Assembly: GCA_017632155.1 (NCBI GenBank)
Contig: JAGBRZ010000063.1
Coordinates: 1-26,333 of the forward strand
Source: Clostridia bacterium
GTDB lineage: Bacteria; Bacillota_A; Clostridia; Oscillospirales; CAG-272
Reading direction: 5' to 3'
DNA: 26,333 nucleotides
Shown one piece after another: positions 1-6,485 of the stretch; within the stretch, counting starts at the first letter, position 1, and each line of letters begins with the position of its first letter. Made by a program: the position numbers and the translations under genes. The notes beneath the pieces are model-generated. The model had not been told where the DNA came from, ran no database searches, and saw nothing but the letters and a program-made list of their open reading frames with translations.

Positions 1-393
1 GTTCCCAACTCGACCGGTGCTGCAAAGGCAATCGGACTTGTTATCCCCGAGCTCAACGGCAAGCTCATCGGCTCTGCTCAGAGAGTTCCCACCTGCACCG
101 GTTCGACCACGATCCTCGTTGCAGTTGTTAAGGGCAAGGACGTAACGGTTGACGGTATCAACGCTGCAATGAAGGCTGCTGCTTCTGCTTCCTTCGGCTA
201 CAACACCGACGAGATCGTATCTTCCGACGTTATCGGTATGACCTACGGCTCGCTGTTCGATGCTACCCAGACCATGGTTGCTAAGATCGACGACGACACC
301 TACCAGGTACAGGTTGTTTCGTGGTACGACAACGAGAACTCCTACACCAGCCAGATGGTTCGTACGATCAAGTACTTCGCAGAGCTCAACTAA
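1..393 (+). CDS. gap: Glyceraldehyde-3-phosphate dehydrogenase, C-terminal part (5' end outside window)
   Basis: The open frame runs from base 1 to a TAA at 391-393 and encodes the last 130 residues of a phosphorylating glyceraldehyde-3-phosphate dehydrogenase, the glycolytic enzyme that makes 1,3-bisphosphoglycerate with NAD. Family hallmarks are visible: [10 protein letters not shown] near the start, the RVPTCTGS strand (the usual text is RVPTPNGS), and the WYDNENSY block near the C-terminus, which contributes to the NAD site. The catalytic cysteine and the Rossmann domain lie upstream of the window. It is followed by its own terminator. Very confident on the family; which paralogue it is cannot be told. 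Confidence 0.96.
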   Translation, partial: VPNSTGAAKAIGLVIPELNGKLIGSAQRVPTCTGSTTILVAVVKGKDVTVDGINAAMKAAASASFGYNTDEIVSSDVIGMTYGSLFDATQTMVAKIDDDTYQVQVVSWYDNENSYTSQMVRTIKYFAELN

Positions 394-410
394 TTTGAAT
401 TTTGCAATAA

Positions 411-441
411 AAAAACAGAGTCCCTCGGGGCTCTGTTTTTT
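411..441 (+). terminator. Rho-independent terminator of gap
   Basis: An ACAGAG/CTCTGT stem extended by CCC/GGG around a TCG loop is preceded by an A-run and followed by six T residues, 20 bases after the gap stop codon. Confidence 0.9.
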
Positions 442-460
442 GTTTCTATGGGGCAAAAAA

Positions 461-562
461 AGGCTCCCCCTTGGGGGGAGCTGTCGCGAAGCGACTGAGA
501 GGGTTCTTAAAAAGCCCTCTCCGTCACGCTGACGCGTGCCACCTCTCCCATAGGGCGAGGCT
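461..562. repeat. GC-rich palindromic intergenic repeat (REP/MITE-like)
   Basis: A ~100-bp block begins AGGCTCCCCC and ends GGGCGAGGCT. It contains nested hairpins: CTCCCCC/GGGGGAG, GTCGC-gaa-GCGAC and GAGAGGG/CCCTCTC. Its left half is similar to the reverse complement of its right half, so the whole folds as one imperfect cruciform. From memory, closely similar sequences are scattered through genomes of gut Clostridia; that is recall, not a search. It lies between the convergent ends of gap and the leftward small gene and may also terminate the leftward operon. Confidence 0.75.
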
Positions 563-573
563 CACATCGCCTA

Positions 574-843
574 TCATAATCTCTCGTTATCTACAATCAC
601 ACTCGGATCGCCTTTTTTGGGAAAATCGAGGATCGCGGGGGTATCGCCGAGGCGGAAGACCTGCGAGGTGCCGCGCAGAGCGAGGGGACGGGTGCTGATA
701 TTAAATTCGGTGCCGTCGATGGTTACGATGGCTTTGCCCGAGAGGAAGGAACAGCGAAGCGAAACGGTATGAGCGACCTCCATCGCCTCTTCGGTTTCCT
801 CGTTCACGGTTTGCTCGGTATAATTCCAAGTATATTTTTTCAT
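574..843 (-). CDS. Small protein of unknown function (89 aa)
   Basis: I do not recognise this family. The 89-residue product is short, soluble and without membrane segments or cysteine clusters; its pattern of alternating polar and hydrophobic residues (residues 26-70) suggests a small beta-rich fold. A strong AAGGAG sits just upstream of the ATG at 843, which makes it a believable gene. It is the last gene of a leftward series after the PHP phosphoesterase, but a 96-bp palindromic repeat lies between them, so co-transcription is uncertain. The longer antisense frames over it have no comparable initiation signal. Confidence 0.7.
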   Translation of the reverse strand: MKKYTWNYTEQTVNEETEEAMEVAHTVSLRCSFLSGKAIVTIDGTEFNISTRPLALRGTSQVFRLGDTPAILDFPKKGDPSVIVDNERL

Positions 844-864
844 AAGAGTTCTCCTTTTTTGTAA

Positions 865-960
865 TGCCGCCGAGATCCTTCACGGCGTGCCCCACGGTTG
901 TCATTCTTGAGCGAAGCGAAGAATCTCGTGGGGCACTTGCTCGAGGATGACACGGCGGCA
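865..960. repeat. Palindromic repeat with nested inverted arms
   Basis: The outer arms TGCCGCCG (865-872) and CGGCGGCA (953-960) and inner arms GTGCCCCACG (887-896) and CGTGGGGCAC (927-936) are perfect inverted repeats. The centre carries ATTCTT-GAGCGAAGC-GAAGAAT, a wording I recall as a very common dispersed repeat in gut bacterial genomes. It occupies almost the whole gap between the PHP gene and the small unknown gene, like a REP or MITE copy. Confidence 0.75.
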
Positions 961-978
961 GTGGTTGATTTTTGAAAT

Positions 979-1707
979 TTAATCTTCGTAATAGGGGACG
1001 ATCAGATTGCCCCAGGTTTCAAACAGAATATCGCGAGAGCAAAGCGCGCGGACAACGTCGTGGGAGCTTTGGATCGGCTCGCTCGTGCGAAGGAAGCAGG
1101 ACGCGGCGCGGTTCTCGCGGTGGACGTCCGAGCCGCCCGACATCAGAAGTTGGTTCTCCTTGGCGTACTTTGCCGCCCAAGCGATGCGCGAATTTTGACC
1201 GGGGTGCAGATTGAAGACCTCAATGCCGTCGATGGCAGAGAGGGGAGCGAGCGTAATTTTATCGCGAAACGGATGTGCTTGTAAAATGAGGTTGTCCTGA
1301 CGCTTGAATTTTTTGTAAAATTCTTCAATGCCAAGATCGAGCGCTTCGATCATCGGTACGATCTCGTCGGACTCGACACCGTAGATCAGATAATCGTTTT
1401 TATCGTTTGGATCTTTTCCGTCAAAACGGATCTCAACGCCAAGGCTGACAGAGAGGGAAGTCCCCTCGGCGGCACTCTTGGCGCGGTAGTAGTCGGCAAG
1501 ATAGTCCTCGGCATACTGCTCTGCGGTGCGCTCGCCCTGCGAGTAGGCGTTCAGATGGTTCGTAATCACAATGCCGTGAGCGCCGAGGGAAAGATAGAGC
1601 TCAACGAGCGCTTCGGGGAGAAGACGACCGCAAAGGCTTGCGGGCTCGGTGTGCGCGTGGAGCTCGGTGCGGTAAGGATAGAGCTTGGAGAGAGCTGTTT
1701 GGTTCAT
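979..1707 (-). CDS. PHP-domain phosphoesterase
   Basis: This is a 242-residue protein of the PHP (polymerase and histidinol phosphatase) superfamily, metal-dependent phosphoesterases with a TIM-like barrel. Metal-binding motifs are in the expected order: ELHAHTE near residue 17 (HxH), ITNH near 49, an acidic EIR near 92, QAHPFR near 143 and GSDVH near 192. The length fits a stand-alone PHP enzyme. Its ATG overlaps the stop of the upstream phosphopantetheinyl transferase by four bases (ATGA on the minus strand), so the two are translationally coupled; an AGAGGT ribosome site lies inside the end of that gene. The substrate cannot be told from sequence. Confidence 0.88.
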   Translation of the reverse strand: MNQTALSKLYPYRTELHAHTEPASLCGRLLPEALVELYLSLGAHGIVITNHLNAYSQGERTAEQYAEDYLADYYRAKSAAEGTSLSVSLGVEIRFDGKDPNDKNDYLIYGVESDEIVPMIEALDLGIEEFYKKFKRQDNLILQAHPFRDKITLAPLSAIDGIEVFNLHPGQNSRIAWAAKYAKENQLLMSGGSDVHRENRAASCFLRTSEPIQSSHDVVRALCSRDILFETWGNLIVPYYED

Positions 1708-2306
1708 AAAAGTACCTCTTGTATTTGAGAAAAATCGTTTAAAAATTCAACCGAAAACGCCTCTTCGGCCGCAAGACTCAGCGTAAATTCGCCACAGCGG
1801 TAGGTGCGCGTCGATAAAGCAAGATCCGAAGAGAGCACCGACGGAAGCGGAACGCCAAGACATTTGGCTTTCGCTTCTTTTTTGGTCCAAAGCGCGAAAA
1901 AGTCCCCTTGCTCGGAAAATTCTTTTTGCTCGGCTTCGGTGAAAAAACGGGCGGCAACGGCGGCTGGGTTCATCGTGTTTCGCGCGAGTTCCAGATCGAC
2001 GCCAATACTCGCTTGCTCACAGATCGCCGCCACCGCAAGTCCGCCTGCGTGAGAGAGGCTGAACTGCGGAGCGCCGTCGGCAGAAAAGCGGGGTTTTCCG
2101 TTTTCGTCGCGCAAGATCGTGAGATCCTCAAGAGCGCAAAGCGAGCGCAGTGCGAGGAGCGCCGAAAGGCTTTCGCGCTTGGCGTTGCCGTTGCGGATGG
2201 CAACCAGACGCGCACGCTCGGCTTCTCCGAAGGGGAGCGCCGAAATCACCGCCGTCAGATCCTCGGGCAGATCAGAGCAAGAGAAAAACGCAAGACGGAT
2301 CAGCAT
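1704..2306 (-). CDS. 4'-phosphopantetheinyl transferase superfamily protein
   Basis: A 200-residue Sfp/AcpT-like enzyme expected to transfer the phosphopantetheine arm of coenzyme A to carrier proteins. Seen in order: GKPRFS, FSLSHAGGLAVAAI, the magnesium-binding GVDLE motif, and LWTKKEAKAKCLG, which matches the WxxKEA signature. The start at 2306 (MLIRLAFF) is chosen because AAAGGAGTG lies at normal spacing upstream; a frame extending to 2345 has no such site. It is the first gene of the leftward operon and overlaps the PHP gene by four bases. The partner carrier protein is not in the window. Confidence 0.88.
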   Translation of the reverse strand: MLIRLAFFSCSDLPEDLTAVISALPFGEAERARLVAIRNGNAKRESLSALLALRSLCALEDLTILRDENGKPRFSADGAPQFSLSHAGGLAVAAICEQASIGVDLELARNTMNPAAVAARFFTEAEQKEFSEQGDFFALWTKKEAKAKCLGVPLPSVLSSDLALSTRTYRCGEFTLSLAAEEAFSVEFLNDFSQIQEVLL

Positions 2307-2413
2307 AGGCACTCCTTTCCAACGATCGTTACCTTTATTATACAACTATTATACAACAAAAAGCAAAAGATTGCAAGAAAAACACAAAAAGAAATCCCAC
2401 TTCTTTTTCGTCT

Positions 2414-2443
2414 GTCATAAATCAAGAATCTCCTTCATACAAA
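2414..2443 (+). promoter_or_regulatory. Possible sigma-E-type promoter of spoIIIAH
   Basis: GTCATAA (2414-2420) and CATACAAA (2436-2443), 15 bases apart, resemble the Bacillus sigma-E -35 and CATACAnT -10 boxes. They lie 63 bases before the spoIIIAH start. spoIIIA transcription is sigma-E dependent in Bacillus subtilis, so the location makes sense; the match is by eye only. Confidence 0.4.
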
Positions 2444-2505
2444 TGTAGCGTATAGGGTAACACCGTAAAACCATAAAATCAAAAGATCAATGCGGAGGAA
2501 GGGAT

Positions 2506-3078
2506 ATGAACACGAAATGGGATACGATGAAGGAAAAGGTCAAGGGATTTTGCGTCAAGGTGGGAAAGAGGAATTTCGTTATTTTCGGTGCGGTACTGCT
2601 GATTGCCGCGGCGGTGACGGTCAATCTCATCATCTTTTCGCGGGCAGACGAGGGAGGCTTTGATTATGAGCAACCCGCGGGAATGAACCCCGAGGATACG
2701 GCGCCCTCGACCGAGAATACCGATGCGTCGGTCGACTCTTATTTTTCGAGCGTACAGGTCAGCCGTCAGAGAAGCCGCGACGAGGCAATCGAGGTATTGC
2801 AATCGGTGGTAGATAACGCGTCCTCGACCGAGGCAGCAAGAAACGAAGCGCTTGCCGAGATCAATAAGCTGGCGGGCGTGATGGCAACCGAGTCGAACAT
2901 TGAAACGCTGGTGCTTGCCAAGGGATTTGAGGAGTGCGTTGCCGTCATCAGCGGAGAAAGCGCCCGTATCGTCGTTCGGAGCGACGGACTGACGGCGGCG
3001 CAGATCTCGCAGATCAACGAGATCGTATATACCGAGGCAGGCATTCTTCCCACGGGAATTACCATCATTGAGCGTTGA
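2506..3078 (+). CDS. spoIIIAH: Stage III sporulation protein AH
   Basis: A 190-residue SpoIIIAH homologue. In sporulating Firmicutes this mother-cell membrane protein binds SpoIIQ of the forespore through its extracellular domain, forming the zipper and channel between the two cells. The sequence shows a short basic cytoplasmic N-terminus, one membrane helix (about 24-45), an acidic low-complexity linker (48-75), then a helix beginning YFSSVQVSRQRSRDEAIE and a ring-building-motif fold ending GILPTGITII. GGAGGA precedes the ATG. Unusually, no other spoIIIA gene flanks it: a divergent phosphopantetheinyl transferase lies upstream and an ATPase downstream. It is a strong marker that the host forms endospores. 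Confidence 0.9.
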   Translation: MNTKWDTMKEKVKGFCVKVGKRNFVIFGAVLLIAAAVTVNLIIFSRADEGGFDYEQPAGMNPEDTAPSTENTDASVDSYFSSVQVSRQRSRDEAIEVLQSVVDNASSTEAARNEALAEINKLAGVMATESNIETLVLAKGFEECVAVISGESARIVVRSDGLTAAQISQINEIVYTEAGILPTGITIIER

Positions 3079-3157
3079 GAGCGAAAATTCGGAACCAAGC
3101 TCAGCGGCGCGGCATATTCTGTCGTACAAAGAAAAATCCTACGGGGGGAATATGCCT

Positions 3158-4210
3158 ATGAGCAAAGCAGAGCACAGAGAGCCGAGATTTGCGGCGGCAA
3201 ATTCGGGAAACGGCTTTCATAGCTTCTATCCTTCGGTATTCGAAGGCGAAGAGATCCAAAAAAGATACATTATCAAAGGTGGCCCTGGAACGGGAAAGAG
3301 CAGCTTTATGCGTAGCGTGGCAGAGGTGGCGGCGGCGCGGGGAATGACAGTGGACGAATATCGTTGTTCCTCCGATCCCGCCTCGATCGACGGACTCGTT
3401 TTGGACGGACGCATTGTGCTTCTTGACGGCACGGCGCCGCACGTCGTCGACGCAACACTTCCGGGAGTGCGTGACGAGATTGTCAATCTCGGAGAATTTT
3501 GGGACGCCGAGCGGCTCTCCGCGTATCACAACGACATCGTTGCCTATTCCGCGCTCAAAGCGCATGCTTACCGTCGGGGATATCGGTATCTTTCGGCGGC
3601 AATGGAGGTCGAGGCGGCGGGAGCGGAGCTCGTGTTTCCCTCGGTGCGTGAGGAAAAGCTCTGCTCGGTGGCAAGAAGAATGCTCTCAGAGCTTCCCGAC
3701 GGAGAGGGCGCCGAGCTCCGCGCAGGGCTTGCCGACTCGATCGGAATGCGCGGTAGAGTGCGGTTTTCCTATTACGAGCAGACGGCGAAAAAGCTTTTCA
3801 TCGTGGACGATTATTTCGGAACGGGCGCGCTCTTTTTGTCGGAGCTCATTGCCCAAGGGCAGAGAAAGGGACTTTCGATGCACGTGTCCTATCAGCCCGT
3901 GAGCCCCGAGCGTCCCGATGCCGTGCTCTTCGTCACCTCGGGCGTCTGCTTCGTTCTCGGAGAGTATACCGAGAGAGAGCCCGACGGACGGGTGAATATG
4001 AAGCGATTTGTCGACACCGAGCGCCTGACCCCCGTGAAGGTAGAATACCGCGCGGGACGACGGCTGTGGGAAGCGCTGATCGAGGAAGCGTGCGAGGCGC
4101 TTCGCGAGGCGGGACGGTATCATATGGAGCTCGAGAAGATTTATTCGTCCTGTATGGATTTCGAGGCGGAGAAAGCCTTTGTCAAACTGTTTTGCGAGAA
4201 GATCAAATAA
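3158..4210 (+). CDS. P-loop ATPase, PRK06851-like, with degenerate second nucleotide site
   Basis: A cytoplasmic 350-residue protein resembling PRK06851-type ATPases of Bacilli and Clostridia, whose role is unknown. The N-terminal half holds a Walker A motif, KGGPGTGKSSFM (about residues 36-47), then YRCSSDPASIDGLVL and LLDGTAPHVVDATLPGVRDE, both typical of the family. Members I recall have two tandem P-loop halves; here the corresponding second-half segment reads FIVDDYFGTGALFLSEL, lacking the GKS residues. The start at 3158 is preferred because GGGGGG at 3143-3148 is well spaced from it; ATG 3152 is the close alternative. It follows spoIIIAH by about 80 bases and could share its transcript, suggesting but not proving a sporulation link. 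Confidence 0.8.
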   Translation: MSKAEHREPRFAAANSGNGFHSFYPSVFEGEEIQKRYIIKGGPGTGKSSFMRSVAEVAAARGMTVDEYRCSSDPASIDGLVLDGRIVLLDGTAPHVVDATLPGVRDEIVNLGEFWDAERLSAYHNDIVAYSALKAHAYRRGYRYLSAAMEVEAAGAELVFPSVREEKLCSVARRMLSELPDGEGAELRAGLADSIGMRGRVRFSYYEQTAKKLFIVDDYFGTGALFLSELIAQGQRKGLSMHVSYQPVSPERPDAVLFVTSGVCFVLGEYTEREPDGRVNMKRFVDTERLTPVKVEYRAGRRLWEALIEEACEALREAGRYHMELEKIYSSCMDFEAEKAFVKLFCEKIK

Positions 4211-4218
4211 AGAAACAA

Positions 4219-4245
4219 AAAGCCTCTGAAAGAGGCTTTTTGTTT
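4219..4245 (+). terminator. Rho-independent terminator
   Basis: AGCCTCT-gaa-AGAGGCT (4221-4237) followed by TTTTTGTTTT directly after the ATPase gene. Confidence 0.92.
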
Positions 4246-4268
4246 TATGAAAAAAATCAAATCGACGA

Positions 4269-4297
4269 TTGATTTTTTCTCTTTTTTATGATATAAT
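4269..4297 (+). promoter_or_regulatory. Sigma-A promoter of the HD-deoD-pcrA operon
   Basis: TTGATT (4269-4274) and TATAAT (4292-4297) with a 17-base spacer, 39 bases before the HD gene start. Confidence 0.75.
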
Positions 4298-4336
4298 AAA
4301 TTGATATATTATTTTTTATAAGAAGAGGATAAAACA

Positions 4337-4927
4337 ATGAACAACAAGGAAAAATTCATAGAGATTTACCGCGCGTGTATTCAGAGAGAGGGAAGCGAGG
4401 CGTTTCTGGACTACCTCTTGGAGAAGACCGACTTTTTCACCGCGCCCGCCAGCACCCGCTTTCACGGCGCGTACGAGGGAGGATTGCTTGAGCATAGCCT
4501 GAACGTCTACGAATGTCTTTGCGACTTCGTCAAGCGTCCGCGCTTCCGCGACAAATACGGCTTTACCTTCACGGAGGAGAGTCTTGCCATCGTGTCGCTT
4601 CTGCACGACGTCTGCAAAACGAACTTTTATAAGACCGAGATGCGCAACGTCAAGAAGAACGGCGTTTGGGAGAGCGTACCCTATTACACCATCGAGGACA
4701 CGCTTCCTTACGGACACGGCGAAAAATCGGTTTACATCCTGTCGGGCTTTATGAAGCTTTCGCGCGAGGAAGCCTTCGCGATTCGCTATCATATGGGATT
4801 TTCGGGTCCCGAGGACGCAAATCAGGTGGGCAAAGCGCTTGAAATGTTCCCGCTTGCCTTTTCTCTCTGCGTTGCCGATATGGAGGCATCCTACTATATG
4901 GAAGGCACGAATCTTCCCAAAAACTAA
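4337..4927 (+). CDS. HD-domain phosphohydrolase
   Basis: A 196-residue HD-superfamily protein, a family of metal-dependent phosphatases and phosphodiesterases acting mostly on nucleotides. Motifs in order: GGLLEHSLNV (first metal histidine, near residue 52), LLHDVCK (the HD pair, near 93), GHGEKSVY near 131, IRYHMGF near 151 and VADMEASY near 179, where the last Asp completes the site. It is compact, with no sensor or output domain. It opens an operon and is 18 bases ahead of deoD, so a role in nucleotide or nucleoside turnover is reasonable but inferred. The substrate is unknown. Confidence 0.85.
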   Translation: MNNKEKFIEIYRACIQREGSEAFLDYLLEKTDFFTAPASTRFHGAYEGGLLEHSLNVYECLCDFVKRPRFRDKYGFTFTEESLAIVSLLHDVCKTNFYKTEMRNVKKNGVWESVPYYTIEDTLPYGHGEKSVYILSGFMKLSREEAFAIRYHMGFSGPEDANQVGKALEMFPLAFSLCVADMEASYYMEGTNLPKN

Positions 4928-4945
4928 AATTACGAGGTAATTATT

Positions 4946-5671
4946 ATGTCGAATTATCCTACGCCTCATATTAACGCAAGACCCGAAGAGATCGCAAAGA
5001 CGGTCTTAATGCCGGGCGATCCTCTGCGCGCCAAATTTGTGGCAGAGAACTATCTCGAGGACGCGGTGCTCTTCAATAACGTCCGCGGTGTGCAAGGCTA
5101 CACGGGCACGTTTGAGGGGGAGCGCGTGTCGGTGATGGCAAGCGGAATGGGAATGCCGTCGATTGGCATTTACAGCTATGAGCTTTATAACTTTTTCGGC
5201 GTCGAAAATATCATTCGCATCGGCTCGGCAGGTGCGATGCGTCCCGAGGTCGGACTTCGCGAGCTCGTCTTCGGCATGGGCGCGTGCACCAATTCGGCGT
5301 ACGGACGTCAGTTTGGTCTTGGAGATGGCTCGTTTGCGCCGATCTGTGATTTCGGACTTCTGACAAGTGCGGTTGAAATTGCTAACGAGAAAAATATGAT
5401 CTATCATATAGGAAATCTTCTTTCCTCGGACACCTTCTATTCGGCGGACGAGGGCGAGATCGCGCGCTATGCAAAGCTCGGTGTGCTCGCCGTCGAAATG
5501 GAAGCAGCGGCACTCTATATGAACGCCGCGGCGGCAGGTAAGCGCGCGCTTGCGATTTGCACCGTGTCGGATTCGCTCGTCACGGGAGAAGCCACCACGG
5601 CAGAGGAACGACAGAATACTTTTTGCGATATGATCGAGCTGGCACTTGCACTTGCCAAAAAGAACGCCTAA
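4946..5671 (+). CDS. deoD: Purine nucleoside phosphorylase, DeoD type
   Basis: A 241-residue hexameric-type purine nucleoside phosphorylase that splits purine (deoxy)ribonucleosides with phosphate into base and (deoxy)ribose-1-phosphate. Family blocks are clear: MPGDPLRAKF near residue 22 (phosphate site), NNVRGVQGYTG, MASGMGMPSIGIYSYEL, IRIGSAGAM near 91, VEMEAAALY near 178 (ribose and base contacts) and CTVSDSLVTGE near 205 with the catalytic Asp. Length matches the family. GAGGTAA precedes the ATG; gaps to both neighbours are under 20 bases, so it belongs to the same operon. Confidence 0.96.
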   Translation: MSNYPTPHINARPEEIAKTVLMPGDPLRAKFVAENYLEDAVLFNNVRGVQGYTGTFEGERVSVMASGMGMPSIGIYSYELYNFFGVENIIRIGSAGAMRPEVGLRELVFGMGACTNSAYGRQFGLGDGSFAPICDFGLLTSAVEIANEKNMIYHIGNLLSSDTFYSADEGEIARYAKLGVLAVEMEAAALYMNAAAAGKRALAICTVSDSLVTGEATTAEERQNTFCDMIELALALAKKNA

Positions 5672-5690
5672 AACGCCTAAGGAGTAGAGA

Positions 5691-6485
5691 ATGAGCAAAG
5701 CAAAAACGATACGACAGAAAAAAGAAGCGCGCCGCCGCGTGCTTCTGATCCTCAAAGCTTGGTTGCCCGTTGCAACCGTTGTGCTGCTTCTGATCGCGAT
5801 GGCAGTCCCCGCACTGCAATATACCGTCAAGGGCGCAGGGCAGAGAGATCCCATCTCGGAATGGGAGCTCTTGTCGAATACGTGGACAACCTCGCGCGCT
5901 ACGGTATTTGGAACGAAGGACTATTCGATTCCCGAGCAAGGCTTTGCCAAGGCTTGCTTTCTGACGGTGCTGATCTCGTCGATCCTTGCGCTGATCTCGG
6001 TCGGACTTTCGGTTTGGTCGTCGGTGGGCGCGACGAGATATTTTCTTGACCCCAAACAGGAAAATCGGGAGAGAGTAGTCTATCGCACCTTCTTTAACCG
6101 ACCCTTGCTCTTCTTGTATCAGATGCTGTTTTTGCCCTTGGTTGCCTTTCCGAGAGTGATCGTGTGGTATTATCAGGATATGATGTTCTATCCCACGGTG
6201 CTCGATCTCACCTTTCCCGAACCGCTGATGATCTTCGGCGCGCTGATGGTGCTTTGGTTGGTTGCAACGCTGGTGATGAAAAAATGGGAGAGATCGATGA
6301 AGCTCGATCCCTTTGCCGATCCCCATCGGGAGAAAGAAGAGGAGAAGGAAGAGATTTACGTACCGCAATTCTCAAACGAAGAAGAGAAAACGCTTTACGA
6401 AATGTATGAAAAATCAAGAGAGGAGCAGATGGCGCAGATCCGCAAGCTCTTCTCGGGAGAAGATAATCAAGGAACGAAAGAATGA
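5691..6485 (+). CDS. Four-helix membrane protein of unknown function
   Basis: A 264-residue integral membrane protein I do not recognise. It has a basic N-terminus (KTIRQKKEARRR, positive-inside), membrane helices at about residues 20-45, 88-112, 138-160 and 178-196, and a highly charged cytoplasmic tail (about 197-264) rich in Glu and Lys that is probably helical or coiled. AAGGAG precedes the ATG. It lies 19 bases after deoD, and its stop overlaps the start of pcrA by four bases, so it is probably translated with the helicase gene; nothing in the sequence explains why they go together. Confidence 0.75.
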   Translation: MSKAKTIRQKKEARRRVLLILKAWLPVATVVLLLIAMAVPALQYTVKGAGQRDPISEWELLSNTWTTSRATVFGTKDYSIPEQGFAKACFLTVLISSILALISVGLSVWSSVGATRYFLDPKQENRERVVYRTFFNRPLLFLYQMLFLPLVAFPRVIVWYYQDMMFYPTVLDLTFPEPLMIFGALMVLWLVATLVMKKWERSMKLDPFADPHREKEEEKEEIYVPQFSNEEEKTLYEMYEKSREEQMAQIRKLFSGEDNQGTKE

